From: Fidelibacterota bacterium
GTDB taxonomy: Bacteria; Pseudomonadota; Alphaproteobacteria; Rhodospirillales; Rhodospirillaceae
Assembly (NCBI GenBank): GCA_947476895.1
Contig: CANJRX010000021.1
Location: 1-38,667, forward strand
Length of the DNA stretch: 38,667 nt
Direction of reading: 5' to 3'
Shown: positions 1-8,161 of the stretch, in pieces
Layout: each line of letters starts with the position of its first letter
Position numbering within the stretch: the stretch's first letter is position 1
Notes under the pieces: model-generated
Told to the model about the DNA's origin: nothing
The model's database searches: none
What the model saw: the letters and a program-made list of their open reading frames with translations, nothing else
Made by a program: the position numbers and the translations under genes

Positions 1-176
1 AGAGCATCGCTGGGTAGCTATGTACGGACGGGATAACCGCTGAATGCATCTAAGCGGGAAACCCACCTCAAAACCAGGTATCCCTTGAGAACCGTGGTAG
101 ACCACCACGTTGATAGGCTGGGTGTGGAAGCGCTGTGAGGCGTGAAGCTAACCAGTACTAATTGTTCGATCGGCTT
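1..176 (+). rRNA. rrl: 23S ribosomal RNA, 3' end (partial)
   Basis: The first ~176 bases match the conserved 3' terminal region of bacterial 23S rRNA, including the stretch around GCTGAATGCATCTAAGCGGG and the terminal ACCAGTACTAAT segment. The gene runs off the left edge. The exact 3' end is approximate; I placed it at CGGCTT. A 5S gene and tRNA-fMet follow on the same strand, as in a standard alphaproteobacterial rRNA operon. Confidence 0.95.
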
Positions 177-254
177 AAGAGCCCGTATGCTCAGACGCCG
201 ATACATCATCCCAAATAAAATTACGTAGCTGCTCGCAAGAGCGGACCTTAGTTA

Positions 255-424
255 TTCTATCTTCTGTGTCTGGTTTCAGATGACCTGGTGGTTATGGCGA
301 GGATGTAACACCCGATCCCATCCCGAACTCGGACGTGAAAAGCCTCTGCGCCAATGGTACTGCACCTTAAGGTGTGGGAGAGTAGGTCGCTGCCAGGTCT
401 TCTGAGACCAGCACTGAGATAGAA
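255..424 (+). other. Inverted repeat flanking 5S rRNA (processing stalk)
   Basis: Bases 255-280 (beginning TTCTATCT, ending GGTTTCAGA) are largely complementary to 401-424 (TCTGAGACCAGC...AGATAGAA). The two arms enclose the 5S gene and would form a double-stranded stalk in the precursor, the usual kind of substrate for rRNA maturation. The pairing is imperfect in the middle. Confidence 0.6.
283..398 (+). rRNA. rrf: 5S ribosomal RNA
   Basis: About 116 bases with the hallmark 5S core CCCGATCCCATCCCGAACTC. The terminal complementary ends (CCTGG near 284 and CCAGG near 394) and the GTGGGAGAGTAGGTCGC segment close the molecule. It lies about 105 bases after the 23S end and 165 bases before tRNA-fMet. 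The ends are set from the terminal stem and may be off by a base or two. Confidence 0.95.
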
Positions 425-518
425 ATTAAAAAATCAACCTGTCACGATGCTCAAGGTCGGCCGCGACTTTATCAAGCCGTCCGGCCCAATCAATTTTTCC
501 AGACATGTTTGGGCGGTT

Positions 519-543
519 GTTCGTCGAAAAGCTTTCGTCGAAC
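519..543. repeat. 25-bp imperfect palindrome between 5S and tRNA-fMet
   Basis: GTTCG-T-CGAAA on the left mirrors TTTCG-T-CGAAC on the right around a short AGC centre. The stem ends 20 bases before tRNA-fMet. It could be an RNA processing stem in the rRNA operon spacer or a protein-binding site. No T-tract follows, so it does not look like a terminator. Confidence 0.4.
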
Positions 544-563
544 GCATAAGTTTTCGCGTTTAT

Positions 564-1081
<518 letters not shown>

Positions 1082-1085
<4 letters not shown>

Positions 1086-1530
1086 TCAGCGCGCTGGGCG
1101 TGAAGTTAGGGCCCGTCCTCGTACAATTGCCGCCGCGTTTAAGCTATGACACCAAGATCGCGCCGGCATTCTTTAAAGACTTACGCGCACGCTTCAAGGG
1201 TGACGTGGTCTGCGAGCCTCGCCACGTCACATGGTTTACGCCCGCGGTCGATAAAATACTTAAGCGTTTCATATTGCTCGCGTGGCCGCCGATCCCGTTC
1301 TCGCGCCAGGCGCTGATCAACCGGCAGGCTGGGAAAAAATTATATACCGGCGGCTGCATGGGTCCCCGAAGATCTATTACTCAAACTATTCAGCTCAATA
1401 TCTAAAGAAGCTGCTGTCGGTTCTGCGTGTAGAAGCGGAGCGCGCAGAAACAAGCTGGTGCATTTTTGATAACACCGCGCTTGGGGCTGCTACGCAAAAC
1501 GCCACGGATTTGCAAGACGCGATAGCTTAG
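1082..1530 (+). pseudogene. DUF72 (YecE-like) protein, 5'-truncated and frameshifted
   Basis: Two frames together reproduce the C-terminal part of a DUF72 protein. The first has LGPVLVQLPP, then VVCEPRHVTWFTP. The second has AADPVLAPGADQPAG, YRRLHGSPKIYYS and CIFDNTALGAAT. Near 1270 the sequence reads TTCATATTGCTCGC, where one extra A (TTCAATATTGCTCGC) would restore RFNIARVAADP, so a single-base deletion explains the frame change. Roughly the first 100 residues of the family are missing, and the gene begins where the recombinase remnant ends. The stop at 1528-1530 overlaps the end of the convergent TPR gene. Confidence 0.8.
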
Positions 1531-3272
1531 TACTTCAGCCCTCTGCCGAACAAATAAGTCACGTTGATTCGGCGATTCTCATATCCGGTCTTGAAGCGGA
1601 TTTTGTCGGTTTCGTGGAATAGATTGGAATTGAAAAGAATAGCGCGGTTGCACTTGTACGGAATCGCGCGGCTGCGTGCGTTGTGCTCTTTCAGAAACGC
1701 ATAAATCTGTTCATCGTTTTTATTGTAGTCTTGATAGGACCACGTCGCCGGTGCTGGCACGTCATAGACAATGAGGCCGCCGGACGTGGGATCCAAATTC
1801 GCGTCTTCCGGCGTGATCCAAAAGTTTAAATTTACCCTGGCAAAGTCAGCATGCACGTTGATGCCCCGGCCCATCACCGAGCTGTATTTAAAGGCCCACA
1901 ATTGCGTGAGGTCGTAGGTGCCGAATATGCGCGGCATTTTTTTGCGAAGTTCGGCGGCGATCTGCAGATGCAGGGGGCTCACAAATCCTTCCTCGAAGTT
2001 GGCGCCAAGGTAATGCGCCTTGTATTCCCGGTTCCAGATCGGCGAGATCAGGCAGAATTTTATGAGTTCCGCGAGGCATTCAGCCGACAGCATGTTCTCA
2101 ATGAACGTCACTTCCGGTGTGCTGTCCAGATACTGGTCTTCCAGGGCCGCCCAGTCGTTATGCTCGTTCAGGCAACTGCGCAGGCTTGCCGGCATTTGAT
2201 AGCGCGGTGCGGTTTTCCTGAAACGGATGAGGGCGTCGCTCTCGCCTTTTGTTATTTCAATGGGGCGCGGATTATTCGCATGTGTGTGAGCGGCACCGTG
2301 GCGCGCGCAGATTTCACGTAAAGCGGCGTTGGCCGCTATAACATTTGTATCGCTGTATCCGTTCGCCATCAGGTAGGTGGTGTATTCGAGATCATGGAGT
2401 GCACGATAATCTAAAATATTCAGCCGGGTTCGGAGTGCAGCACTCTGTTTTTCAAGGGCGTCCGCGGCCAGCTCAATGCTCAGGCGCTCAACAAATGCCG
2501 GGTCGTGCAACCGCTCGAAATTGCACACCATCATAACATGTTTGATGTCGAGATTTTGCGGCTGCAGGGCGATGGCACGCTCATAGTCCGCCATGGCTTC
2601 ATCAAACCGCCGCAGAACCTTAAGGTCGTTCCCGCGATTAAAGTAAGCACCGGCCAGATCAGGCTGCAGCGCGATCACGTTATCGTAAGCCGCGATGGCC
2701 CGTTCCCACTGGCCAAGCCCGTCCAGGGCAACGCCGCGTCCAAAAAGCCCTTCCACCAGGTTGGGTTGGATCGCAAGGGCAGCGTCATAGCTGGCCAGGG
2801 CTGCTTCGGATTTAGACAGGTCTTGCAGCGCGCTGCCTCTGTTCAGGTAGGCTTCGGCAAATTGCGGTTCCAGAGCTACGGCTGCGTCATAGCTCGCAAT
2901 TGCATCTTCCGTCCGGCCGAGCAGCTGAAGGGTAATGCCCCGATTGTAATGGGCGTCCACATAGGCCCGGTCCAGCCTTATGGCGCGGTCATAACTTTGT
3001 AATGCTTCATCCAACCGCCCAAGGGCTTGCAGAACCAAGCCGCGATTGGAATGCATATTGGCTTTCTGAGGGTCCCGGCCAATGGCCCGGTCGATGTAAA
3101 GCAGGGCTTTTGAAGGGTCATCCTGCTGATAGGCAATCATTCCCAGCATATAGAGGGCGGCGCTGTGATCCGGCTGGCGCGCAATAAGGCCTTCACACAC
3201 GGCGGCGGCCTGCGCGAAATCTCCGGCGCCATACAGCCCGCGGGCCTGATTAAGACGTGAATCTGCATCCAT
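1527..3272 (-). CDS. TPR-repeat protein with C-terminal 2OG-Fe(II) oxygenase-like domain
   Basis: A 581-residue protein. Residues ~1-240 are consecutive tetratricopeptide repeats with the usual spacing (for example YNRGITLQLLGRTEDAIASYD, shifted by 34 residues per unit). The C-terminal ~190 residues look like a 2-oxoglutarate/Fe(II) oxygenase: His474-x-Asp476 in NVHADF, a distal His553 in NLFHETD and an Arg at 567/568 that could bind 2-oxoglutarate. No signal peptide is visible, so it is probably cytoplasmic. The family hydroxylates proteins or small molecules; the substrate here is unknown. Family members with TPRs often use them to bind the target protein. The start is an ATG; its terminus overlaps the DUF72 remnant. 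Confidence 0.8.
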   Translation of the reverse strand: MDADSRLNQARGLYGAGDFAQAAAVCEGLIARQPDHSAALYMLGMIAYQQDDPSKALLYIDRAIGRDPQKANMHSNRGLVLQALGRLDEALQSYDRAIRLDRAYVDAHYNRGITLQLLGRTEDAIASYDAAVALEPQFAEAYLNRGSALQDLSKSEAALASYDAALAIQPNLVEGLFGRGVALDGLGQWERAIAAYDNVIALQPDLAGAYFNRGNDLKVLRRFDEAMADYERAIALQPQNLDIKHVMMVCNFERLHDPAFVERLSIELAADALEKQSAALRTRLNILDYRALHDLEYTTYLMANGYSDTNVIAANAALREICARHGAAHTHANNPRPIEITKGESDALIRFRKTAPRYQMPASLRSCLNEHNDWAALEDQYLDSTPEVTFIENMLSAECLAELIKFCLISPIWNREYKAHYLGANFEEGFVSPLHLQIAAELRKKMPRIFGTYDLTQLWAFKYSSVMGRGINVHADFARVNLNFWITPEDANLDPTSGGLIVYDVPAPATWSYQDYNKNDEQIYAFLKEHNARSRAIPYKCNRAILFNSNLFHETDKIRFKTGYENRRINVTYLFGRGLKY

Positions 3273-3397
3273 GGGGGTATTTTAGGTTTGGCGATAAACG
3301 ATAGTTAGCGCACGGGATATTGGTCAGTCAGCCTATTGTAGTGCCTTGTTTATGCTGATAATAGAGGGGTCCGCGCGGCGCGATATGCCGCCACGTT

Positions 3398-3433
3398 AGC
3401 CCGCCAGCACGATAAGCTGCGGGCTTTCATTTT
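3398..3433 (+). terminator. Terminator-like hairpin in the leader of the DUF6481 gene
   Basis: AGCCCGCCAGC pairs with GCTGCGGGCT across the loop ACGATAA, with one bulged C, and is followed by TTCATTTT. It lies 27 bases before the ATG at 3460. The nearest upstream gene points the other way, so it cannot end a preceding gene on this strand. A possible -10 (GATAAT, 3357-3362) is just upstream. It may be an attenuator or the end of a short leader RNA. Confidence 0.5.
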
Positions 3434-3459
3434 CGGTGCAGCAAGGAACCCTGAATTCG

Positions 3460-3831
3460 ATGGATAAAAACGAACACACTTTCTCCGGTCGCCTGCAAAA
3501 TGCAGCGAAGGCGAAACAAGATCTGCTCGCCCGCGCCCGCGCCAAATCGCCCACGAACGACCCGGCATTTGCGCAACGTCAGGCCGAGCGCGTTGCGCTC
3601 AGTGAAGCGCGTGATATTCGCAAGGCCGAATCCGCCGAGCGCAAGCGCGTTGAAACCATCCGCGTCGCGGAAGAAAAAGCCGCTAACGCAGAGGCGGAAC
3701 GGATTGCCGCGGAAGCGCTCCTCAATCAAAAAGCCAACGAAGCCGCCGCCCTTAAGGCGCAGCAAAAAGCCAACCGCGACGCCAAGTACCTCGCGCGCAA
3801 AGAGCGCAGAGACAATCGGGTAAAGAAATAA
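3460..3831 (+). CDS. DUF6481 family protein
   Basis: A 123-residue, highly charged protein rich in Ala, Glu, Arg and Lys. It has a long predicted helix or coiled coil (RKAESAERKRVETIR and similar) and a basic tail (RDAKYLARKERR). The N-terminal pattern FSGRLQNAAKAKQDLL, then NDPAFAQRQAERVALSEAR, matches what I know of DUF6481, a small alphaproteobacterial family of unknown function. I chose the ATG at 3460 over a GTG at 3436 because AAGGA precedes it, although the spacing is rather long. The gene sits between two terminator-like hairpins and appears monocistronic. Confidence 0.7.
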   Translation: MDKNEHTFSGRLQNAAKAKQDLLARARAKSPTNDPAFAQRQAERVALSEARDIRKAESAERKRVETIRVAEEKAANAEAERIAAEALLNQKANEAAALKAQQKANRDAKYLARKERRDNRVKK

Positions 3832-3847
3832 GCAGCTTTTCTATCAT

Positions 3848-3883
3848 TAGCCCGCTAGGTCCCCGACTTAGCGGGCTATTTTT
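3848..3883 (+). terminator. Rho-independent terminator after the DUF6481 gene
   Basis: A perfect 10-bp stem, TAGCCCGCTA and TAGCGGGCTA, encloses an 11-base loop and is followed by five T. It begins 16 bases after the stop codon of the DUF6481 gene. Confidence 0.9.
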
Positions 3884-3936
3884 ATGCCCGCGCGCCTTCG
3901 TGTATGCTGGGATTTAAGGCAACCCGCGGAGCTTCC

Positions 3937-4512
3937 ATGACGGAACCCCTTCAACTCAATCTTGGCTGCGGCACGAACCGGATTGAGGGCTTTCTCAACG
4001 TCGATAAATTTAAAGAGTGCGAGCCGGATTTGGTGTGCGATCTGGAAGTCTTCCCATGGCCCTGGTCGACCAATTCGGTTTCGGCAGTGGTGATGGCGCA
4101 CGCGCTCGAGCACATGTACGGCTCCAGCGGCGCTTTTCTAGAGTTCATGAAAGAGCTTTACCGGGTTTGCCAGAACGGCGCAGAAATTCTCATCTTGGTG
4201 CCGCATCCCCGGCACGACGATTTTCTGAATGATCCCACGCACGTCAGGGCGATCACGCCCACCATCTTTACGCTGTTCAGCAAGAAAAGTAATTTGGAGT
4301 GGGAGCAGGGCGGATTCTCGAACTCTCAGCTCGCCAAATATACCAATACCGATTTTGAATTGGTCGAGGCCGGCGCGAGCCTGGACGCCGCGTGGGAGAA
4401 GAAGCGCGATCTGGGTGAGGTGAGCAACGACGAACTCATGGCCGCCGTCCAGGAAAAGAACAACGTTGTGAAGGAATTCAAGATCAAATTGCGTGTGATC
4501 AAGCTCCCATGA
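3937..4512 (+). CDS. Class I SAM-dependent methyltransferase
   Basis: A 191-residue protein with a Rossmann methyltransferase core. The glycine-rich SAM loop LNLGCGTNRIEGF is near the N-terminus. An acidic residue ends strand 2 (NVDKF), and the HALEHM motif is typical of the methyltransferase_11/UbiE-like group. Further on are ELYRVCQNGAEILILVPHP (strand 5 region) and a charged C-terminal helix. I chose the ATG at 3937 because GCGGAG lies 5 bases upstream; a start at 3904 has no such site. The stop overlaps the next gene's ATG by 4 bases (ATGA), suggesting co-translation with the haem protein. The substrate is unknown. Confidence 0.8.
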   Translation: MTEPLQLNLGCGTNRIEGFLNVDKFKECEPDLVCDLEVFPWPWSTNSVSAVVMAHALEHMYGSSGAFLEFMKELYRVCQNGAEILILVPHPRHDDFLNDPTHVRAITPTIFTLFSKKSNLEWEQGGFSNSQLAKYTNTDFELVEAGASLDAAWEKKRDLGEVSNDELMAAVQEKNNVVKEFKIKLRVIKLP

Positions 4513-5438
4513 AATTTTTCACATCCTGCGCTGCGCTTATTGGTCTGCTTATATCGGGCACACATGAGGCCCAGGCCATCGACTGGAGCGAGGTCGAAGG
4601 CAAATCCATCACGCTGTTTTACCCTGCGCAGATGTCGTGGGAGCTTGTCCTGACCCAGTCGGAGCATGGCGGCGCGTCGAAGTTCAAAGACGGCAAGGGC
4701 TGCCGTGGATGCCATGAAGGCGATGAGGCGGACTCAGGCAACCTGCTGCGCAACGACAAAAGCATCGAAGCCACGCCGATCCCAGGCAAGCCTGGTTCAA
4801 TTCCCGTGACTGTCAAAACCGCGCACGACGCCGAGCGGATTTATGTTCATCTCGAATTTGCGCCCGGCAAGCAGCCCGATGCCGGCATGGATAAGGACTT
4901 TGCGACCAAGGTCGCGGTGATGATCGACGACGGCGGCGTGGAGCAAGCAAAGCTTGCGGGCTGCTGGGTCGCTTGTCACGACAATGTCGCGCGCATGCCC
5001 AGTGCTGGCGACAAAGACACCACCAAATATCTCACAAGCTCCCGGGTCGCCATGAGTCGTAAAGGCGGTGAGGAGATCAAGCCCGCCGCCGCCCTCGCTA
5101 AAATCCGCGCAGAAGGCGGCTTCCTTGAATACTGGCAAGCGCGGCTAAAACCGGGCGCAGCCCCTGAAGTGGTAGACGGCAGCATTCTGGAAAAGCGCGA
5201 AGAACACAAAGCACCTGCAGTCACAGCCGAGGCAGTGGAAACCGACGGTGAGTGGGCCGTCACCTTCAGCCGCAAGCTAAAGGCCGGCGCGGCTTATAAG
5301 GATATCGTGCCCGGTAAAACCTATACCGTGGGTTTTTCGATCCACGCCGGTCATACAGCGAAGCGCTTCCACTATGTGTCGTTCGAAAAAACCTTGGCGC
5401 TTGATTCAGGCGAAGCCGACTTCATCGCGAAACCCTGA
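4509..5438 (+). CDS. Periplasmic haem protein, ethylbenzene dehydrogenase-related (EB_dh-like)
   Basis: A 309-residue protein with an N-terminal signal peptide ending near EAQA. A CXXCH haem site is at Cys65-Arg-Gly-Cys68-His69. A second Cys-rich site, Cys152-Trp-Val-Ala-Cys156-His157, has three residues between the cysteines (CX3CH). The beta-rich body, including VHLEFAPGKQ and the C-terminal YTVGFSIHAGH segment, resembles the haem-binding domain of cytochrome c-552/DMSO reductase-type subunits, as in ethylbenzene dehydrogenase-related proteins. It probably carries electrons in the periplasm. It is translationally coupled to the methyltransferase and convergent with the large haem/propeller gene at 5519. 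No catalytic molybdenum subunit of the DMSO reductase family is visible in the window. Confidence 0.7.
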   Translation: MKFFTSCAALIGLLISGTHEAQAIDWSEVEGKSITLFYPAQMSWELVLTQSEHGGASKFKDGKGCRGCHEGDEADSGNLLRNDKSIEATPIPGKPGSIPVTVKTAHDAERIYVHLEFAPGKQPDAGMDKDFATKVAVMIDDGGVEQAKLAGCWVACHDNVARMPSAGDKDTTKYLTSSRVAMSRKGGEEIKPAAALAKIRAEGGFLEYWQARLKPGAAPEVVDGSILEKREEHKAPAVTAEAVETDGEWAVTFSRKLKAGAAYKDIVPGKTYTVGFSIHAGHTAKRFHYVSFEKTLALDSGEADFIAKP

Positions 5439-5446
5439 ACATAAAA

Positions 5447-5485
5447 AAACCTGCAGTGTGGAGAATACCTCCGCACTGCAGGTTT
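5447..5485. terminator. Bidirectional terminator between convergent genes
   Basis: A perfect 12-bp inverted repeat (AAACCTGCAGTG and CACTGCAGGTTT) with a 15-base loop, preceded by a run of A, so it reads as a terminator for the minus strand and ends in T on the plus strand. It serves the haem protein ending at 5438 and the paralogue ending at 5519. The same stem core recurs after the second paralogue. Confidence 0.85.
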
Positions 5486-5518
5486 GATCTCAATCGGCCT
5501 AGATGGCCGGGTTAGGTT

Positions 5519-7780
5519 CTAGAAATCGAGCGGTGTCGGGCGGATCTGGAACTTCACAGTCGTCGGACCGGAGGTGCCATCTTCGCCGCCTTCCTGATGC
5601 CAGACGGGCTGCATGGCGTAAGTCGCGAACACGCCTTTGCCTTTCCAGCCGGCTTTCGGATCGTCGATACGGCCGTCCATACCGCGGGTATGGAAGTCCA
5701 TCGGGTACGGTACGCGCAGCACCGTCCACTTTTCGACTTTCGGATCAAACGCAAGCAGCGAGTCCGAATTCGAACCGGTGACAACCGGGATGTCCTTGCC
5801 GAGACCGAGCAGGTCGTGTGAGTCCACCCACATCAGGTAAGCAAAGTCGGTGTTGCCTTCCTTCATGCCGATGTACTTCGGACCGGGCGCATCCCAATAG
5901 CTCCAGCCTTCCGGACAATGCTGACCGGTCGCGGTCGGACCCGTCATCACTTTGCACTTCGAGCGATCAAGACGGCCCAAACGGCCGCTTGCGAAGGCCG
6001 CGTAAGCCACGCCCTTCGAGTCAACGCTCATGCCGCGGACGTTGAAGCCTTCATAGTCGCCGTTCGCCCGCTTAGCCGGTTCATAGTATTCGGTGCGGCA
6101 GGTTTCCGGCGGATTGGTGCCGATGGAGAGCTTCACGATGCCGCTCGGCCACGGGCCGGTTTTGCCGTACCACATGGTGCCGTCGGAAAGGTCGACGTCC
6201 ATGCCGTAGGTGCCGCCGGTGATCCGCGTGTCTTTGCTTGGATCAAGCGGCGTGGCGTCCACCGTGCTGGCACTTGCCGCTTCCGGATCGGAGTTGGCGG
6301 CGCGTGCCGGCTTGTTCCATTTTTCGCGGTCCGGATCGATCACGACATCGCTCAAAGCGCCGGTCTTGGACGGCGTCTTAGAGTTGGTATCGAGCACCAT
6401 CGGGCACCAGCCCTGCGCTTTGTTCGGATCTTTGGTCGCATCCCACACCGGAACGTCAACCCAGCCCAAGATGTCGCCGCCCGAGAAGTACATCTTCTTG
6501 TCCGGCGCCTGCATCAGGTGATGCAAGGCTGTGCACATGGGCACGCCCGCGATGGCTTTGGTCGTCGGGTCATATTGCACGGTCGTGTAGAACGCACGGC
6601 CCGGTGAAGGCCAGTACTTGGCGTACTTGCTGAGCGCCGGGTCAGAGCAGTAGGCCGGCTTCGGCGCGCCCTTGGCCATTTCGGACCGGTCACGTTGACC
6701 GCGGTCGGTGAGCCACAGCTTGCCGTTGCTATCCAGCATCGGGTTGTGCGGAACACCCGCTTTCACGGGATCGGGCGTGTCGAGCACAACCACTTTGCCG
6801 GTGGTGCCTTCGATGCGGTAAGCGAATTCCGACTGCGCGCTGGTGGTCGGGTTCAAGACTTCGATGTAGCCATGCATGGCGGTGACGCCATAGATGTTGC
6901 CGTTCGGGTTCATGGTCGGGTTACTGCGATCGGTCGAGACCAGATCGTGCACGTAGCGGCCGTTGCCCCAATCCCATGACGTCAGAACGATGTTGCGCTC
7001 GATGCCTGCCGGACGCGGCGGGGCTACGGGCACTTCACCCTTTTCGATGCGCTGCGTCCAATCCGAGAACTGCGCCAAACCGCGCGTACGGCCGAACTGG
7101 GTCATGGTGTTCACCATGGCCGCAGCATGTTCCGGGCCGGTGTTGCCGACAGCTTGGTCGCCCGACTCACGGGCTTTGGTGATGCGCTCGGCCCAGCCTT
7201 CAGGAGTGTTATTCAGAAGGTTGCGGGTGGTGTGATCGCCCTGCTGATGGCAGCGCACGCAAGCTTTGGTTTGCTGAATCCACTGTTGCTGGGATTTGAT
7301 GTTGGCAGCGATACCGTTGCCTTTAGGACCCGTGCCGGGGAACTCGTTCTCGGACGGGATCTTCATCAAGGACATCCAGTAGGACGCCGGATAGTACTGC
7401 GCCGCGTCTTTCGGCGTCGGCGCCGTCACGGCTTTCAGGTTTAGGTTCTTGCCCGGTTCGCCGGCAACATGGTCAGAATCAACCAGGCCGTAACCACGCA
7501 CCCAAACTTGGTACTTCGCTTTGGGCAGTTCAGGCAGCACATAGCGGCCCTGGTCGTCGGTGACGACGATCTTGATGAATTTGGTCGGCAGGTCGCTGGT
7601 TTCAGCGATGACCCACACACCGGCTTCCGGTCCTTTGGCGCTGGCGACGACGCCGGCGATGCCATTCGCGACGGTCGGAACGCCTGTCGCGGCAGCCGCG
7701 AAACTTGCGCTCGTCCAAGCACTGCTCACTGCAACAAAACATGTGGACGCGAACAGCGCCCTGACAAACTGCTTATTCAT
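5519..7780 (-). CDS. Periplasmic c-type haem / beta-propeller protein, paralogue A
   Basis: A 753-residue exported protein. It has a signal peptide (residues 1 to ~29), a CarboxypepD_reg-like beta domain (~40-115, with VTDDQGRYVLPELPKAKY), a helical section with a CXXCH haem site at Cys174-Val-Arg-Cys177-His178, then a long beta-propeller-like region (~260-750) recalling streptogramin-lyase/Vgb-type propellers (NGKLWLTDRG, GTYGMDVDLSDGTMWYG, GMSVDSKGVAYAAF). I chose the ATG at 7780 because GAGGGAG lies ~10 bases upstream; an ATG at 7801 overlaps that site. It is closely similar to the protein at 8162-10411. I do not know its reaction; a periplasmic redox or substrate-binding role is an inference. 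Confidence 0.75.
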   Translation of the reverse strand: MNKQFVRALFASTCFVAVSSAWTSASFAAAATGVPTVANGIAGVVASAKGPEAGVWVIAETSDLPTKFIKIVVTDDQGRYVLPELPKAKYQVWVRGYGLVDSDHVAGEPGKNLNLKAVTAPTPKDAAQYYPASYWMSLMKIPSENEFPGTGPKGNGIAANIKSQQQWIQQTKACVRCHQQGDHTTRNLLNNTPEGWAERITKARESGDQAVGNTGPEHAAAMVNTMTQFGRTRGLAQFSDWTQRIEKGEVPVAPPRPAGIERNIVLTSWDWGNGRYVHDLVSTDRSNPTMNPNGNIYGVTAMHGYIEVLNPTTSAQSEFAYRIEGTTGKVVVLDTPDPVKAGVPHNPMLDSNGKLWLTDRGQRDRSEMAKGAPKPAYCSDPALSKYAKYWPSPGRAFYTTVQYDPTTKAIAGVPMCTALHHLMQAPDKKMYFSGGDILGWVDVPVWDATKDPNKAQGWCPMVLDTNSKTPSKTGALSDVVIDPDREKWNKPARAANSDPEAASASTVDATPLDPSKDTRITGGTYGMDVDLSDGTMWYGKTGPWPSGIVKLSIGTNPPETCRTEYYEPAKRANGDYEGFNVRGMSVDSKGVAYAAFASGRLGRLDRSKCKVMTGPTATGQHCPEGWSYWDAPGPKYIGMKEGNTDFAYLMWVDSHDLLGLGKDIPVVTGSNSDSLLAFDPKVEKWTVLRVPYPMDFHTRGMDGRIDDPKAGWKGKGVFATYAMQPVWHQEGGEDGTSGPTTVKFQIRPTPLDF

Positions 7781-7947
7781 GGTCCTAGATCTCCCTCTCA
7801 TCTTGTGAACCGATAGGCCGAATGGCCTCTCGCGGACTCGGAATGTTGAAGCAATGGATAATCACGGTGCAGGCAGGGCAGGAATATAATTCCAAGCCAC
7901 GGCCCACGTTCGCCCTCCCTCTCATTGCTCCCCTTTGAGAATGGGCG
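7781..7947 (-). promoter_or_regulatory. Leader and upstream region of paralogue A, conserved with paralogue B
   Basis: Three blocks recur before the second paralogue. (1) The ~60 bases before the ATG are nearly identical and include the hairpin AGGCC-GAAT-GGCCT (7815-7828). (2) The palindrome GGAAT-ATA-ATTCC is at 7881-7893, about 100 bases from the start. (3) The block TCCCCTTTGAGAATGGGCG is at 7929-7947. The rest has diverged, so these blocks probably contain the promoter and a shared operator. I see no gene in 7781-8161. Confidence 0.55.
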
Positions 7948-8074
7948 TGATGTCATCAAAGCCGAGACCAACCCTGCACGACTTTGACCGTACAATAGTA
8001 CTCGATAAAAAGCGGTCCTGCCAGACGAAGCTGAAGCGTCGCTGACCGCCTTAAGTGTAGATGAAGACAACAAA

Positions 8075-8113
8075 AAACCTGCAGTGCGAAAAGTTATCCC
8101 GCACTGCAGGTTT
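8075..8113 (-). terminator. Terminator after paralogue B
   Basis: A 14-bp inverted repeat, AAACCTGCAGTGCG and CGCACTGCAGGTTT, with an 11-base loop. Extra A at 8072-8074 become a T-tract in minus-strand RNA. Its core is the same as the hairpin at 5447-5485, so the terminator appears to have been copied together with the gene. Confidence 0.8.
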
Positions 8114-8161
8114 GGTATTCGAGCCGGCCTAGCGCCGGTTCAACTTTTAGTAATCAAGCGC

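Noticed and set aside
1100-1405. A complete small gene starting at the GTG at 1100
   Set aside because: The sequence is the middle of a DUF72 protein; it starts without its N-terminal domain and runs out of frame after 1271.
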